Shown piece by piece: positions 18,898-29,184 of a DNA stretch of 64,000 nucleotides. The first letter of the stretch is position 1. Each line of letters starts with the position of its first letter. The notes under the pieces were generated by a model. That model did no database searches and was not told where the DNA came from. It saw only the letters and a list, made by a program, of their open reading frames with translations. The stretch lies in the NCBI GenBank assembly GCA_947452005.1, contig CANGBC010000010.1, positions 1 through 64,000 on the forward strand, given 5' to 3'. The position numbers and the translations under genes are program-made. Origin of the DNA: Beijerinckiaceae bacterium (GTDB lineage: Bacteria > Pseudomonadota > Alphaproteobacteria > Rhizobiales > Beijerinckiaceae).

Positions 18898-19020
18898 GCG
18901 TGCCAGTGACCGTTGAACGGTCTCCGTCGGCAGAGGATGGTCGAATAAGGCCGCAGGCCGCTGAAGTCAACTCGAAATCGGCAAAGCCTTGCCATTTCCG
19001 ATGGTGTTGGGCCTCTGGAT

Positions 19021-19689
19021 TTACAGCTTTGGGCCAGCCAGCTTCCAGCGGCGCAATTCAGCGGCTGAAACAATGTGAATCTGGTCTGGATTGATGCTCT
19101 CGGCCTTGCGCACGAGATCTGTCGAAACGCCCATCATCTGGGCATATTCGCTCAATCGCGCCACCAAAGGCTCGGCCGCAAAGACGCGCTCGCGCGGCTC
19201 GCGGGCATCGGGGCTCATCGAGGCCTCATACATAAACATGCGGTGGATGCCCACACGGCTCTGGGGCAGCGCCACGCGCTTCTTGGCGCCCATGAGCGCA
19301 TAGACGCAGGCCGAATAGCAGCGGCCGGGAATCACCCAGAGATCCGCCTTCTTGGCGCCGGGCACGACCTTGGCCACAACCGCGGCCATGCCGAGCTTGC
19401 GCAAGGCGCGTCCCCATTCCATGGCCGCCACCACCCGCCCGCCGGGGGAATTGATTAGCACGATGGAATGGAGCTGCCCTGACTGGATATGGGCGCCAAC
19501 AAAATCGGTGAAAGCCTGCGGCGTCTTGGCGGTGATTTCTCCCTCAGCGGCAATCACCTGCGGGCATTTGGCTCCGCATCCCTGCCCGTAACCAACCAGC
19601 GAAAAACGCATGTCCGTAGCCGCAGCCGATCCGGCAGCAAACGCGGCGCAGAGCATTACGAGGGGCAGGATGAGCGTCGGCCGTGTCAT
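19021..19689 (-). CDS. Periplasmic ClpP/crotonase-fold protein (COG3904-like)
   Basis: A 222-residue secreted protein; the first 25 residues form a signal peptide ending around SAAA. The mature part has the ClpP-like block VLINSPGGRVVAAMEWGRALRKLG and the segment GRCYSACVYALMGA, where the Ser within CYSAC is in the position expected for a catalytic serine. Such proteins resemble serine peptidases, but no substrate is known. The start at 19689 gives a proper signal peptide; upstream in-frame sequence lacks one. It stands alone between tRNA-Asp and a divergent LprI-like gene. Confidence 0.75.
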   Translation of the reverse strand: MTRPTLILPLVMLCAAFAAGSAAATDMRFSLVGYGQGCGAKCPQVIAAEGEITAKTPQAFTDFVGAHIQSGQLHSIVLINSPGGRVVAAMEWGRALRKLGMAAVVAKVVPGAKKADLWVIPGRCYSACVYALMGAKKRVALPQSRVGIHRMFMYEASMSPDAREPRERVFAAEPLVARLSEYAQMMGVSTDLVRKAESINPDQIHIVSAAELRRWKLAGPKL

Positions 19690-19832
19690 GGAAGCCAAGT
19701 CTGACCCGACCCCGCCACTCAGGCAAGGCCCCAAATTGAAAGCGCGCCCACAGCATGGGGGACCACCCCACTGCCCCACACCAGCAAGAGGCTTAAAACA
19801 TCGGGCAAAGACGCCTCGGGGAAGAATCATCC

Positions 19833-20231
19833 ATGATCAAGCGACTCGCTGCTGCGCTCCTGTTCGCCCTGCCGTTGGCAGGCGAGCCTGCGCTCGCCGA
19901 CAAGGTGCAAGAGACCCCGCTGTTTCAGGCCTGCATGGATCATGTCGATTTCGGCGCGCTGAAAAACTCGCAATGGCTCGCCTGCTACAAAGAAGAGCTG
20001 GGCCGTCAGGACAAGGCTCTGAACGCCGAATATCGCGCCCTTCAGGGGCGCATCCCGCCGGAAGCCAAAGAGCCTCTGATCAAAGCCCAGCGCGCCTGGA
20101 TCGCCGCTCGTGAAGCCTGGTGCAGGCTGGAGCAGGACCTGCCCAATGCACCCGGTGGCGAGGTGAACTACCAAGCCTGCCTGCTTGAGCAGACGCTCAC
20201 CCAGATCAACAAACTGAAAGACGTGTTCTGA
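19833..20231 (+). CDS. LprI-like secreted protein (DUF1311)
   Basis: 132 residues with a cleavable signal peptide (cleavage near ALA, residues 20-22). The mature part has four cysteines and the WIAAREAWC motif seen in the lysozyme-inhibitor LprI N-terminal family. Members are periplasmic or lipid-anchored; lysozyme inhibition has been shown for only a few. The stop overlaps the start of the next gene (TGATG), so the pair is coupled. Confidence 0.75.
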   Translation: MIKRLAAALLFALPLAGEPALADKVQETPLFQACMDHVDFGALKNSQWLACYKEELGRQDKALNAEYRALQGRIPPEAKEPLIKAQRAWIAAREAWCRLEQDLPNAPGGEVNYQACLLEQTLTQINKLKDVF

Positions 20232-20524
20232 TGAATCGCTATGTCGCAGGCGCCTTCGCCTCAATCCTCTCGCTTGTTCATGTGGCTGTTCTGCTGGCGC
20301 TCGGCGGCGCGACGCTCTTGCTCTTTTCTGACGACAAGCGGCTGATCCTGCAGATCACCAACATCTTCGGCGTCAGCCCGGAAGTCATGATTCTGGTGAT
20401 CATCGCCATCTGGGTCGGCTATGTGCTGGTCATGGGATTTCTGGCCACGATCATTGCCATGAATGAAAATCTGGAGCGGCTCAACACGACCGTCCGGGAA
20501 CTGGCGGCGAAAATTCCAGATTGA
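20231..20524 (+). CDS. Small two-helix membrane protein, unknown function
   Basis: 97 residues with two hydrophobic helices (about residues 10-32 and 50-74) and a charged C-terminal tail (NENLERLNTTVRELAAKI) that could form a short coiled coil. It is translationally coupled to the LprI-like gene upstream. I do not recognise a named family. Confidence 0.6.
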   Translation: MNRYVAGAFASILSLVHVAVLLALGGATLLLFSDDKRLILQITNIFGVSPEVMILVIIAIWVGYVLVMGFLATIIAMNENLERLNTTVRELAAKIPD

Positions 20525-20619
20525 ATGAAGCGGCGCCCGAGCGGGCCGAGAACTGGTCAATTGGACGCATTTCTGGCAAAAACCTCTTCCCATTGGCGGT
20601 TGACCCTAGGAACAGCTTG

Positions 20620-21660
20620 TTGACCAAAGTCTCCTTTATTGTCCCGACCCTGAATCGCGGCCAGTACATTGTGCGCGCCGTCGCCTCCTGCCTGAAAGCT
20701 GGAGAGGCCGTTCAGAACATTGAGACAGAAGTCATCGTGCTCGACAGCCAGAGCGACGATGGCTCCTGGGAACTTCTGCAAGACAGATTTCACGCAGACC
20801 CAAGAGTGAAACTTGTCCAAAACCAGCGCGGCCTTGGTCCAACGCATTCATGGATCGACGGCGTTCACTGCGCCACGGGCGATTACATGACCTTTGTCTG
20901 GTCGGACGATTATGTTTCACCGCGATTTCTGTCGCGCCTCTTGCCCTTGATGAATGATGAAACACATGTTGCGATTGGCGCAGCCATCATGCGCAACGTG
21001 GACGAAGACTCGCCCTTCCCCACGGACGACACCTCTTTTGTGGCTTCAGCATCCGATTACCTTGCAGGTTTCTTCCCGCCCTTCGCAGGCAAAACACCAA
21101 ACACAGTGAGCCCAGCCTGCGCCCTGTTTAGCAAAGCCTGCTTTGAACGATGGACAGTGGCGGCCCAAAATTGGGGACGCGCCACACCCCTTCGCGAGCA
21201 AGTGATCTGGAAACGAGCCATTGGCCCTGATCTGATGCTCTATTTTATGGCGGCTCTTGCAGGCGAAAAAATCGCCTATACGCCCGAGACCGTTGCGCAA
21301 TTTTCAGCGCACCCGGGCTCCATCAGCATCTCGGTTTCAAAATATCTTCTTCGCGCTGGATATTGGTTGGCGCGAAGCTGGCTTGTCAAAGACGCTGGTC
21401 TGACACATGAAAAAAGTCACGGTCGGCTGTTGCGCCTGTCTGCAGAAACACTCTGGATGGGGTGGCTTTTGAAGCGCAGATTTCCAGCCGATGCCATCAA
21501 GCTCGACAAGGCTGAAGCGCGCCGCCTGATATCTGAAGAACTATCTTCCATCTGGCACAATATGCGGGCTCACAACTCCTTGCCTGACTGCCTCATAGCA
21601 ATCGCATGCAGCGTGTTTTGGCGCGCCATACCCAGGCGCTATCGCAGAGCGGCCACGTAA
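20620..21660 (+). CDS. Family 2 glycosyltransferase
   Basis: GT-A fold transferase of about 346 residues beginning with the usual KVSFIVPTLNRGQYI. The nucleotide-sugar pocket is marked by DSQSDDGSWE, and the metal motif is WSDDY. No ATG is available near the 5' end: a TTG at 20620 has AGGA 8 nt upstream and gives the family N-terminus, while a TTG at 20521 would add 33 unlikely residues and has no ribosome site. The end overlaps the convergent epimerase gene by 22 bp. It probably transfers a sugar in cell-surface polysaccharide synthesis; donor and acceptor are unknown. Confidence 0.82.
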   Translation: MTKVSFIVPTLNRGQYIVRAVASCLKAGEAVQNIETEVIVLDSQSDDGSWELLQDRFHADPRVKLVQNQRGLGPTHSWIDGVHCATGDYMTFVWSDDYVSPRFLSRLLPLMNDETHVAIGAAIMRNVDEDSPFPTDDTSFVASASDYLAGFFPPFAGKTPNTVSPACALFSKACFERWTVAAQNWGRATPLREQVIWKRAIGPDLMLYFMAALAGEKIAYTPETVAQFSAHPGSISISVSKYLLRAGYWLARSWLVKDAGLTHEKSHGRLLRLSAETLWMGWLLKRRFPADAIKLDKAEARRLISEELSSIWHNMRAHNSLPDCLIAIACSVFWRAIPRRYRRAAT

Positions 21661-22469
21661 TCGGCCAACGATTGATCAAGGTCGAAGGCAGGCGCCTGGC
21701 CAAGGGCTTGCGCCAGTTTGGTCGTGTCGGCCACCAAAGCATTGACCGGATCGTCTGCGAACCCCTGCCAAGATAAATCGGCTCGTCCCATTGCGATGGA
21801 CAGGCGTTCTGCGATGTTTCGAACAAGAAACCCCTGCCCCGTTCCGCAATTCACAATCCCCTGTGCCTGACGGGTGACCAATTCAGCGCACAATCCTGCA
21901 AGCCAGGATGCATCTGCTATGTCACGGCTGCATTGCGCACCACGCAGCGGCAAGACAGCAGCAGGATCAGCAGACCGGATACGTGCCGTCAAAGCCGGAA
22001 CCAGATAGGACACTGGTTGGCGTGGATCAAAAAAGCTGAAAACACGAAGCGAAAGCGCATCTGGCAAGACCGAACGAACCCAACTTTCGCCTTGGAGTTT
22101 CGTAAGACCATATTGGGACGCAGGCTGTGTGGGCGCATCTTCGGGTAGTGGCTGATCAGACGGCGCATAGACATGCGACGACGAAATATATGCAAAGCCA
22201 CATGAGCCTTTTTTCGCGACTGCTTCGGCCATGTTCAATGAGCCGATAACATTGACATGAAGGGCGTTGGCAAGATCGTCACGCACCTGATCAACGGGCA
22301 CGACAGCTGCGCAATGAATCACATAATCCAGCCCATCGAGAAAGGGTTTGATCATGTCACGCTGACGAACATCGCCAGCAAACGGGACAACCTTATGACC
22401 CAACGCCACCAGTCGCTCGGCTATGCGATGGCCAAACGTTCCGCGTGCGCCTGTCAATCCAATCTGCAT
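21639..22469 (-). CDS. NAD(P)-dependent epimerase/dehydratase (probable sugar 4-ketoreductase)
   Basis: Extended short-chain dehydrogenase of 276 residues. The N-terminal nucleotide loop is GARGTFGHR and the active-site pair is YGLTK, with the upstream serine region AYISSSHVYAP. Its start overlaps the stop of the PLP-enzyme gene (TGATG), so the two act in one pathway. With a 3-dehydratase-like neighbour, reduction of a 4-keto-3,6-dideoxy sugar nucleotide is a reasonable guess. The exact sugar cannot be read. Confidence 0.8.
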   Translation of the reverse strand: MQIGLTGARGTFGHRIAERLVALGHKVVPFAGDVRQRDMIKPFLDGLDYVIHCAAVVPVDQVRDDLANALHVNVIGSLNMAEAVAKKGSCGFAYISSSHVYAPSDQPLPEDAPTQPASQYGLTKLQGESWVRSVLPDALSLRVFSFFDPRQPVSYLVPALTARIRSADPAAVLPLRGAQCSRDIADASWLAGLCAELVTRQAQGIVNCGTGQGFLVRNIAERLSIAMGRADLSWQGFADDPVNALVADTTKLAQALGQAPAFDLDQSLADYVAALR

Positions 22470-23677
22470 CAGTCAACAATGCTTCTGCGCAGGACGTCGG
22501 CAATGAACGCTTCTTCCTCATCGCTCGACAAGGGATTGAGGCCCAGCATGATACCGCGCTCAAAAATGGCATCGCAATGAGGAAGCGAAGGCTGATCAGC
22601 ATTGACGCCCAGCCACTCCATGAGCGGATGACGCAGAATATTTCCAACGATCACCGGGCGCGTTTCGACCCCACCAGCTTCGATGGCTTTTTGCGCCCGC
22701 TCCCGCAATTGCGAATTTGCAAACAGCATCGGGAAGGTCATCCAGCTATGGCGATCCACGATGTCTGCGCCCGGTACGACAACCTTGTCAGTCAAATCGG
22801 CAATGGCTGAAATGCGCCCTTTTGCGATGCGACGGCGATGCGCGAGAAAATCTGGAACGCGCTTGAGCTGTTCCAAGCCAATCGCAGCATTGATCTCTGT
22901 CGCGCGCACATTGTAGCCCGGCAAAACAAAACAGAAGCGCGGGTCAATGCCCTGCAGTTTTTCGTCTTGTTCAAACCGGTTCAATTTGAAATGTCGTGTC
23001 CAGCCATGTGAGCGAAGCGCGTAGCAAAGGTCCGCCACTTCCGCAGAGTCCGTCAGGATCGCGCCACCTTCAATCGTCGAGATGTGATGCGAAAAGTAAA
23101 AGCTGAACGCAGACGCCATGCCAACGCGGCCGACATTTTTTCCAGACGGCGTGACCGCACCGAAGCTCTCGCAAGAATCCTCGAACATCAAAAGGCCATT
23201 AGCATCGCACCAGGCGCGGATTTCATCCAGGCCCGACGGATTTCCAAGCACCGGAACGGCAACAACCCCGCGCGTGCGCTTGGTCCGCACTTTTTCCATG
23301 TCTTCAACTGTCGCGTTGAGCGTGCCCAGATCGATATCGCAAAAGACCGGACGCAGCCCATGATTCAACAGCGGCTTGAGTGTCGTGGGCCAGCTCAACC
23401 CCGGCGTGATGATCTCGTCGCCCGGATTCAACGGGCCATGAGTCAAATCAGGCCGCATGCGGCTCAGATAGACCAGCGCCTCGATGCCGATCAGATTGGC
23501 AGAGGAGCCAGAGTTGACGAAAATTGCGTAAGAGGCGCCAGACCACTCGGCGAGTGCTTTTTCGAACGCCTCGACCTGCCGCCCCTGAGTGAGCATGCCC
23601 GTGTCGACGGTGGACTGAATAGCAGCCAGTTCAGCCGGTCCAAAATTGTTGTAAGCAAGCGGGATTCGAAACGACAT
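22469..23677 (-). CDS. PLP-dependent sugar enzyme of the DegT/AHBA family, histidine in place of the Schiff-base lysine
   Basis: 402 residues of the fold-type I DegT/DnrJ/EryC1/StrS family: substrate-loop start GPAELAAIQ, PLP phosphate region NSGSSANL, PLP-ring aspartate in FEDSCESFGA. At the usual lysine (S-F-H-x-x-K) the sequence is SFYFSHHIST, so His197 replaces lysine. That exchange is the hallmark of the 3-dehydratases E1 (RfbH/DdhC) and ColD, which remove the C3 hydroxyl of a 4-keto-6-deoxy sugar. I see no cysteine pattern like the E1 iron-sulfur motif, so a ColD-like enzyme is more likely. It heads a two-gene operon with the epimerase. Confidence 0.8.
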   Translation of the reverse strand: MSFRIPLAYNNFGPAELAAIQSTVDTGMLTQGRQVEAFEKALAEWSGASYAIFVNSGSSANLIGIEALVYLSRMRPDLTHGPLNPGDEIITPGLSWPTTLKPLLNHGLRPVFCDIDLGTLNATVEDMEKVRTKRTRGVVAVPVLGNPSGLDEIRAWCDANGLLMFEDSCESFGAVTPSGKNVGRVGMASAFSFYFSHHISTIEGGAILTDSAEVADLCYALRSHGWTRHFKLNRFEQDEKLQGIDPRFCFVLPGYNVRATEINAAIGLEQLKRVPDFLAHRRRIAKGRISAIADLTDKVVVPGADIVDRHSWMTFPMLFANSQLRERAQKAIEAGGVETRPVIVGNILRHPLMEWLGVNADQPSLPHCDAIFERGIMLGLNPLSSDEEEAFIADVLRRSIVD

Positions 23678-23763
23678 TATATGGGCTCAAGCTGGAATGA
23701 GCCCTCGTTTTAATCCGGTTAGCTAATACCAAGCAAGCATTAGCTCGTATCACAACTTAAACA

Positions 23764-23839
23764 TGGTGGGCGGTGACGGGCTCGAACCGCCGACCCTCTC
23801 CGTGTAAAGGAGACGCTCTACCAACTGAGCTAACCGCCC
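23764..23839 (-). tRNA. tRNA-Val (TAC)
   Basis: A 76-nt minus-strand gene with perfect acceptor stem GGGCGGT/ACCGCCC, the D-arm AGCTCAGTTGGTAGAGC, anticodon TAC within loop TTTACAC, the T-arm GGTTCGAGCC, and encoded CCA. Confidence 0.97.
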
Positions 23840-23976
23840 GCTTGCCCCAGATTTGAGGCGGGTTGGAAATCGCATGCCCTGCCGGGCGCGTCAATGCCGC
23901 AGCGCTTGATGCCACGCCAAAGGGAACTGACCCCCGCCTGCCGGATTGTCTGCCCACAACCACACAGGAGGGATCT

Positions 23977-24192
23977 ATGGGTTCGACAAGCGATAAAGCA
24001 TCAGGCATCGGCAACGACGCCATGGGCAAGGTCAAACAGGGCATTGGCAATCTGACAGACGATGAAAAGATGAAAGCCGAAGGCGCTGCCCAAGAGCTTA
24101 AAGGCAAAGGTCAGAAAGCCATGGGTGACGCCAAGGATGCGGTCAAAGACGCCGCTGAAAAAGGTGCGGATGCGCTGAACAGAAAATTGTAA
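23977..24192 (+). CDS. CsbD family stress-response protein
   Basis: A 71-residue, very hydrophilic Lys/Ala/Asp/Gly-rich protein ([25 protein letters not shown]), the classical CsbD pattern. Members are abundant under general stress, but their biochemical role is unknown. AGGAGGG lies about 5 nt before the ATG, a strong site. A clear terminator follows. Confidence 0.9.
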   Translation: MGSTSDKASGIGNDAMGKVKQGIGNLTDDEKMKAEGAAQELKGKGQKAMGDAKDAVKDAAEKGADALNRKL

Positions 24193-24220
24193 GGCCAGCC
24201 AGCCCGACTTTTAAGAAAAA

Positions 24221-24250
24221 AGCCGCAGTCTCGATGACTGCGGCTTTGTT
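24221..24250 (+). terminator. Rho-independent terminator after csbD
   Basis: A 10-bp perfect stem AGCCGCAGTC/GACTGCGGCT with a 5-nt loop, followed by TTGTTG and preceded by an A-run. It lies between convergent csbD and lon, so it may serve both strands; the A-run makes a U-tract for the lon transcript. Confidence 0.85.
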
Positions 24251-24268
24251 GCTTGAACGCTCTCGCGC

Positions 24269-26689
24269 TTAATGCGCGATCACGCCGGCCTCGTCGCCAG
24301 GCGCCGTCGGCGCGCCCTTAGCGGGCAGCACTTCTTCCCACGTGATCGGCACAGGCTGGCGGATCAGCGCATGCGCTAGCACTTCATCCATGCGTGACAC
24401 AGGCACGATCTCCAGCGCATTTTTCACATTGTCTGGAATGTCAGCGAGATCCTTGGCATTTTCTGCCGGGATCAGCACTTTTTTCAGACCACCGCGCAAG
24501 GCCGCCAGCAGCTTTTCCTTCAAGCCACCAATCGGCAACACGCGGCCACGCAGCGTGACTTCACCCGTCATGGCAATGTCACGACGCACCGGAATGCCCG
24601 TCAGCACCGAGACGATGGTGGTGGCCATGGCGATACCAGCGGACGGTCCATCCTTCGGTGTCGCGCCTTCTGGCACGTGCACGTGAATGTCGCGACGATC
24701 AAACAGCGGCGGTTCAATGCCGAAATCAACCGCACGCGAGCGCACATAAGATGCGGCCGCTGAAATCGATTCCTTCATCACATCGCGCAGATTGCCCGTC
24801 ACCGTCATCTTGCCCTTACCCGGCATCATGACGCCTTCAATGGTGAGCAATTCGCCACCCACTTCCGTCCAGGCAAGACCGGTCACAGCCCCCACCTGAT
24901 CTTCCGTCTCGGCCTCACCGAAGCGATATTTCGGCACGCCGAGATAGTCAGAAAGATTTTCTGTGGTGACGACGACCTTCTTCTTTTTCGAGGTGAGAAT
25001 TTCCTTCACCGCCTTGCGGGCGAGGTTGGAAATTTCACGCTCAAGATTGCGCACGCCCGCTTCGCGCGTGTAGCGACGAATGAGGAGCATCAAGGCATCG
25101 TTTTCGATCGACCATTCCTTGATGTTCAGGCCATGCTTTGTGGTCGCTGTCGGGATGAGATGCTTCTTGGCAATCTCAGCCTTTTCATCTTCCGTGTAGC
25201 CCGCAATACGAATGATCTCCATGCGGTCCATCAAGGGGCCTGGAATGTTCAGCGTATTGGCAGTGGTCACAAACATCACGTTCGACAGATCATAATCGAC
25301 TTCCAGATAATGATCAGAGAAGGTCGAGTTCTGTTCGGGATCGAGCACTTCGAGCAAAGCCGATGACGGATCGCCCCGGAAATCCATGCCCATCTTGTCG
25401 ATCTCGTCGAGCAGGAAGAGCGGATTGGTGCTCTTGGCCTTGCGCATCGACTGGATGATCTTGCCGGGCATGGAGCCGATATAGGTGCGGCGATGTCCGC
25501 GGATTTCGGCTTCATCGCGCACGCCGCCCAAAGACATGCGCACGAATTCGCGGCCCGTCGCCTTGGCGATGGAGCGACCAAGCGAGGTCTTGCCAACGCC
25601 CGGAGGACCGACCAAGCACAGGATCGGACCCGTCAGCTTGTTGGCGCGCTGCTGCACGGCCAGATATTCGACAATGCGTTCCTTGACCTTGTCGAGACCG
25701 AAGTGATCGAGGTCGAGCACGTCTTGCGCAAGTTTCAGGTCTTTCTTGACCTTCGACTTCTTGCCCCACGGAATCGACAAGACCCAATCGAGATAATTGC
25801 GCACGACTGTAGCTTCCGCCGACATCGGTGACATCTGGCGCAGCTTCTTCAGCTCGGCGAGTGCCTTGTCGCGTGCCTCTTTCGACAGTTTGGTATTCTT
25901 GATGCGCTCTTCGATTTCGGCGAGATCATCCTTGCCGTCTTCGTCGCCCAATTCCTTCTGAATGGCCTTCATCTGCTCATTCAAATAATATTCGCGCTGG
26001 GTCTTTTCCATCTGGCGCTTGACGCGCGTGCGGATGCGCTTCTCGACCTGCAAGACCGAGACTTCGCTTTCCATTAGCGCAAGGCACTTTTCCAGACGCT
26101 TGGCGACCGCGGGTGTCTCCAGCAATTCCTGCTTGTCCGAAATCTTGATCGCCAGATGCGAGGCGACCGTGTCGGCGAGCTTGGCAAAATCTTCGATCTG
26201 CGTGACAGCTGCCACGACTTCAGGCGAGATCTTCTTGTTGAGCTTCACATAGCCTTCGAACTCGGACACGACCGACCGCGACAAAGCCTGCACTTCGACG
26301 GGATCGGGAATCTCTTCCGCGGTCACTTCGGCATCGGCTTCGTAATATTCTTCGGTGCGGGTGTATTTGCGCACCTTCGCACGCGCGGCGCCCTCAACCA
26401 GCACTTTCACTGTGCCATCGGGCAGCTTCAAAAGCTGCAGCACGGAGGCCAATGTGCCGGTCGTGAAAATCGCATCGGTGGCCGGGTCATCATCCGCCGC
26501 ATTCATTTGCGTGGCGAGCAGGATGTGCTTGTCCGCCTTCATCACCTCTTCGAGCGCACGGATCGATTTCTCGCGCCCCACAAACAGCGGCACGATCATG
26601 TGCGGAAAGACGACAATGTCGCGCAGCGGCAGAACCGGATAGCTCTCGATGGTGCCGGGTGAGGCGAGAACGCGCTTCTGGGTTGTCAT
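24269..26689 (-). CDS. lon: ATP-dependent protease Lon
   Basis: Cytosolic AAA+ serine protease for damaged and regulatory proteins. 806 residues, the usual length: the N-terminal substrate domain begins [23 protein letters not shown], Walker A is [11 protein letters not shown], and the proteolytic Ser is in [11 protein letters not shown] with the Lys in [10 protein letters not shown]. It is the last gene of the tig-clpP-clpX-lon quality-control block, with its own 270-bp upstream region. That region holds the clpX terminator and nothing else I can identify. Confidence 0.97.
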   Translation of the reverse strand: MTTQKRVLASPGTIESYPVLPLRDIVVFPHMIVPLFVGREKSIRALEEVMKADKHILLATQMNAADDDPATDAIFTTGTLASVLQLLKLPDGTVKVLVEGAARAKVRKYTRTEEYYEADAEVTAEEIPDPVEVQALSRSVVSEFEGYVKLNKKISPEVVAAVTQIEDFAKLADTVASHLAIKISDKQELLETPAVAKRLEKCLALMESEVSVLQVEKRIRTRVKRQMEKTQREYYLNEQMKAIQKELGDEDGKDDLAEIEERIKNTKLSKEARDKALAELKKLRQMSPMSAEATVVRNYLDWVLSIPWGKKSKVKKDLKLAQDVLDLDHFGLDKVKERIVEYLAVQQRANKLTGPILCLVGPPGVGKTSLGRSIAKATGREFVRMSLGGVRDEAEIRGHRRTYIGSMPGKIIQSMRKAKSTNPLFLLDEIDKMGMDFRGDPSSALLEVLDPEQNSTFSDHYLEVDYDLSNVMFVTTANTLNIPGPLMDRMEIIRIAGYTEDEKAEIAKKHLIPTATTKHGLNIKEWSIENDALMLLIRRYTREAGVRNLEREISNLARKAVKEILTSKKKKVVVTTENLSDYLGVPKYRFGEAETEDQVGAVTGLAWTEVGGELLTIEGVMMPGKGKMTVTGNLRDVMKESISAAASYVRSRAVDFGIEPPLFDRRDIHVHVPEGATPKDGPSAGIAMATTIVSVLTGIPVRRDIAMTGEVTLRGRVLPIGGLKEKLLAALRGGLKKVLIPAENAKDLADIPDNVKNALEIVPVSRMDEVLAHALIRQPVPITWEEVLPAKGAPTAPGDEAGVIAH

Positions 26690-26900
26690 TCGCTTTTCCT
26701 GTTCCTGGTCAGCCTGCCCTGCGCCTCTTCACGAAGCCGCAAGACCGGCGGGACGCCCTCGTGGACAAGCACGATTCGGACCGTCTGTGAGGTTACGTCC
26801 CCATGGCGAGGCCTGAAAGCGCCTCCCATCTCTTCGACAAGGGAAATGGTCATCTCTGCACGGTTTTTCAACACTCCCGCACCCCGGAACGAGGCATAAA

Positions 26901-26931
26901 CCAAAAGAAAAGGCCGCCCGAAGGCGGCCTT
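26901..26931 (-). terminator. Rho-independent terminator after clpX
   Basis: A 9-bp perfect stem AAGGCCGCC/GGCGGCCTT with the CGAA loop at 26910-26931. On the minus strand it is followed by TTTCTTTTGG. It lies 29 bp beyond the clpX stop codon. Confidence 0.85.
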
Positions 26932-26959
26932 GAACTGTGCAGACGGAAATTGGAGCCGA

Positions 26960-28228
26960 TCAGGCGGCGCCGCCGCTGCTCTTTTCGTTGCGTTCTGCAT
27001 AAATATAGAGCGGACGTGCCTTGCCCTCGACCACTTCCGGGCCAATGACCACCTGCTCCACGCCCTCAAGGCCCGGCAGGTCGAACATCGTATCAAGCAG
27101 AATGCCTTCCATGATGGAACGCAGACCGCGTGCACCCGTCTTGCGCTCGATGGCCTTCTTGGCAATCGAGGAAAGCGCCTCTTCCTGGAAGGTGAGCTCG
27201 GTGTTCTCCATCTCGAAGAGACGCTGGTACTGCTTCACCAGCGCGTTCTTCGGCTCCATCAGGATCTTCTTCAGAGCATCTTCATCGAGGTCTTCCAGCG
27301 TCGCAATGACCGGCAGACGACCGACGAATTCCGGAATGAGACCGAACTTCAACAGATCTTCCGGCTCAACCTTGCGGAACACTTCGCCCGAGCGGCGCTC
27401 ATCTGGCCCCTCGACGGCGGCGGCAAAGCCGATGGACGTTCCCTTGCCACGCTGCGAGATGATTTTCTCAAGGCCGGCAAAGGCGCCGCCACAGATGAAC
27501 AGAATGTTCGTCGTGTCGACCTGCAGGAATTCCTGCTGCGGATGTTTGCGCCCACCCTGCGGGGGAACGCTGGCAACCGTGCCTTCCATAATCTTCAAAA
27601 GTGCCTGCTGCACACCTTCGCCCGACACATCGCGGGTGATCGAAGGATTGTCGGACTTGCGCGAAATCTTGTCGATTTCGTCGATATAGACAATGCCGCG
27701 CTGCGCGCGTTCGACATTGTAATCGGACGCCTGCAACAGCTTCAGGATGATGTTTTCGACGTCTTCACCGACATAACCGGCTTCGGTCAGTGTCGTGGCA
27801 TCAGCCATGGTGAAGGGCACATCGAGAATGCGCGCGAGCGTCTGCGCCAGCAACGTCTTGCCCGAACCCGTCGGGCCCATCAGCAGGATGTTGGACTTGG
27901 CCAGCTCAACGTCATTGTGCTTGGTCGCATGCGCCAGGCGCTTGTAGTGATTGTGCACGGCGACAGACAGCACACGCTTGGCCTGCGGCTGACCGATGAC
28001 ATAGTCATCCAGCACTTTGCAGATCTCGCGCGGCGTCGGAATGCCTTCCTTGCCCTTCACGAGCGAGGATTTGTTCTCCTCGCGGATAATGTCCATGCAG
28101 AGTTCGACGCATTCATCACAGATGAAAACCGTCGGTCCCGCGATGAGCTTGCGAACCTCGTGCTGGCTCTTGCCGCAAAACGAGCAGTAGAGCGTGTTCT
28201 TCGAGTCGCTTGCGCCGACCTTGCTCAT
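26960..28228 (-). CDS. clpX: ClpX, ATPase/unfoldase of ClpXP
   Basis: AAA+ unfoldase that delivers tagged proteins to ClpP. 422 residues from the ATG at 28228; an ATG directly before it at 28231 is also possible, and GGAG lies just upstream. The N-terminal zinc finger is CSFC...CDEC, Walker A is [11 protein letters not shown], Walker B is IVYIDEIDK. It lies downstream of clpP after a 254-bp gap that holds no recognisable gene, so it may have its own promoter. Confidence 0.97.
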   Translation of the reverse strand: MSKVGASDSKNTLYCSFCGKSQHEVRKLIAGPTVFICDECVELCMDIIREENKSSLVKGKEGIPTPREICKVLDDYVIGQPQAKRVLSVAVHNHYKRLAHATKHNDVELAKSNILLMGPTGSGKTLLAQTLARILDVPFTMADATTLTEAGYVGEDVENIILKLLQASDYNVERAQRGIVYIDEIDKISRKSDNPSITRDVSGEGVQQALLKIMEGTVASVPPQGGRKHPQQEFLQVDTTNILFICGGAFAGLEKIISQRGKGTSIGFAAAVEGPDERRSGEVFRKVEPEDLLKFGLIPEFVGRLPVIATLEDLDEDALKKILMEPKNALVKQYQRLFEMENTELTFQEEALSSIAKKAIERKTGARGLRSIMEGILLDTMFDLPGLEGVEQVVIGPEVVEGKARPLYIYAERNEKSSGGAA

Positions 28229-28482
28229 CATGTTCTCCGTTACGACGCGGCCCACCATACAGGCCCCGTCCGTCTCAAACCTAAAAGCGCCAGCCTAACA
28301 AAGCGTAGACGCCATACCGGAAATGCGTGCCAAATTGGCCCTTATCCACGCCCGGTGATCTGAACGCGACCAACCCGATGCAAACAGAATGCTCGCTCCG
28401 GATCAAGGCGGGACCTGGCCCCGCCTCGCGCTCGAATGACCCCTCGACCTTCAACCATCTGAAAGCAAAGAGTTTTCTTAAA

Positions 28483-29112
28483 TTACTTAGCCTCGGGCTC
28501 TTCCGGGCGCTTTTCGAGCACCTGGTCAACCAGACCAAAATCCTTGGCCTCAGAAGCGGCCATGAAGTGATCGCGATCCAATGTGCGCTCAATCGTGTCA
28601 TAATCACGACCAGTGTGCTTCACATAGATCTCGTTGAGGCGACGCTTCACCTTCATGATGTCTTCGGCATGGCGCAGGATGTCTGACGCCTGACCCTGGA
28701 AGCCTCCTGAGGGCTGATGGACCATGACGCGCGCGTTGGGCAGGCAGAAACGCATGCCGGCTTCACCCGCGCACAAAAGCAGCGAACCCATCGAGGCCGC
28801 CTGGCCGATGCACAGGGTCGAGACCTTCGGCTTGATGAACTGCATCGTGTCATAGATCGCCAGACCCGCTGTCACCACGCCGCCGGGCGAGTTGATGTAC
28901 ATGGCGATCTCTTTCTTCGGGTTTTCAGCCTCGAGGAAGAGCAATTGGGCGATAATGACCGAGGCCATGTGGTCTTCGACCGGGCCTGTCAGGAAGATGA
29001 TTCGTTCGCGCAGCAGGCGAGAATAAATGTCGAAGCCACGTTCGCCGCGGCTCGTGTTCTCAATAACCTGCGGAATCAGGTAGTTGGCATAGGTTTCGAC
29101 GGGATCACGCAT
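28483..29112 (-). CDS. clpP: ClpP, proteolytic subunit
   Basis: Tetradecameric serine peptidase of ClpXP/ClpAP. The ATG at 29112 ([15 protein letters not shown]) matches the family N-terminus and has AGGA about 8 nt upstream, giving 209 residues; an earlier in-frame ATG pair would add 11. The catalytic triad is visible: Ser in [10 protein letters not shown], His in VMVHQPSGG, Asp in RTLDRDHFM. It lies between tig and clpX, the classical order. Confidence 0.97.
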   Translation of the reverse strand: MRDPVETYANYLIPQVIENTSRGERGFDIYSRLLRERIIFLTGPVEDHMASVIIAQLLFLEAENPKKEIAMYINSPGGVVTAGLAIYDTMQFIKPKVSTLCIGQAASMGSLLLCAGEAGMRFCLPNARVMVHQPSGGFQGQASDILRHAEDIMKVKRRLNEIYVKHTGRDYDTIERTLDRDHFMAASEAKDFGLVDQVLEKRPEEPEAK

Positions 29113-29184
29113 CCGTTCAGTCCTCGAGCGGTCAAAAGCCATCATCGGCCCTGTTCATTAGCATTGCTGGGCCTAACATAATGA

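Noticed and set aside
26930-28363. Plus-strand open frame of 477 codons opposite clpX
   Set aside because: Antisense shadow of clpX, which has all motifs.
28229-28482. Possible small gene between clpX and clpP
   Set aside because: Short frames on both strands lack ribosome sites and any recognisable pattern; only GC-rich non-coding sequence is seen.
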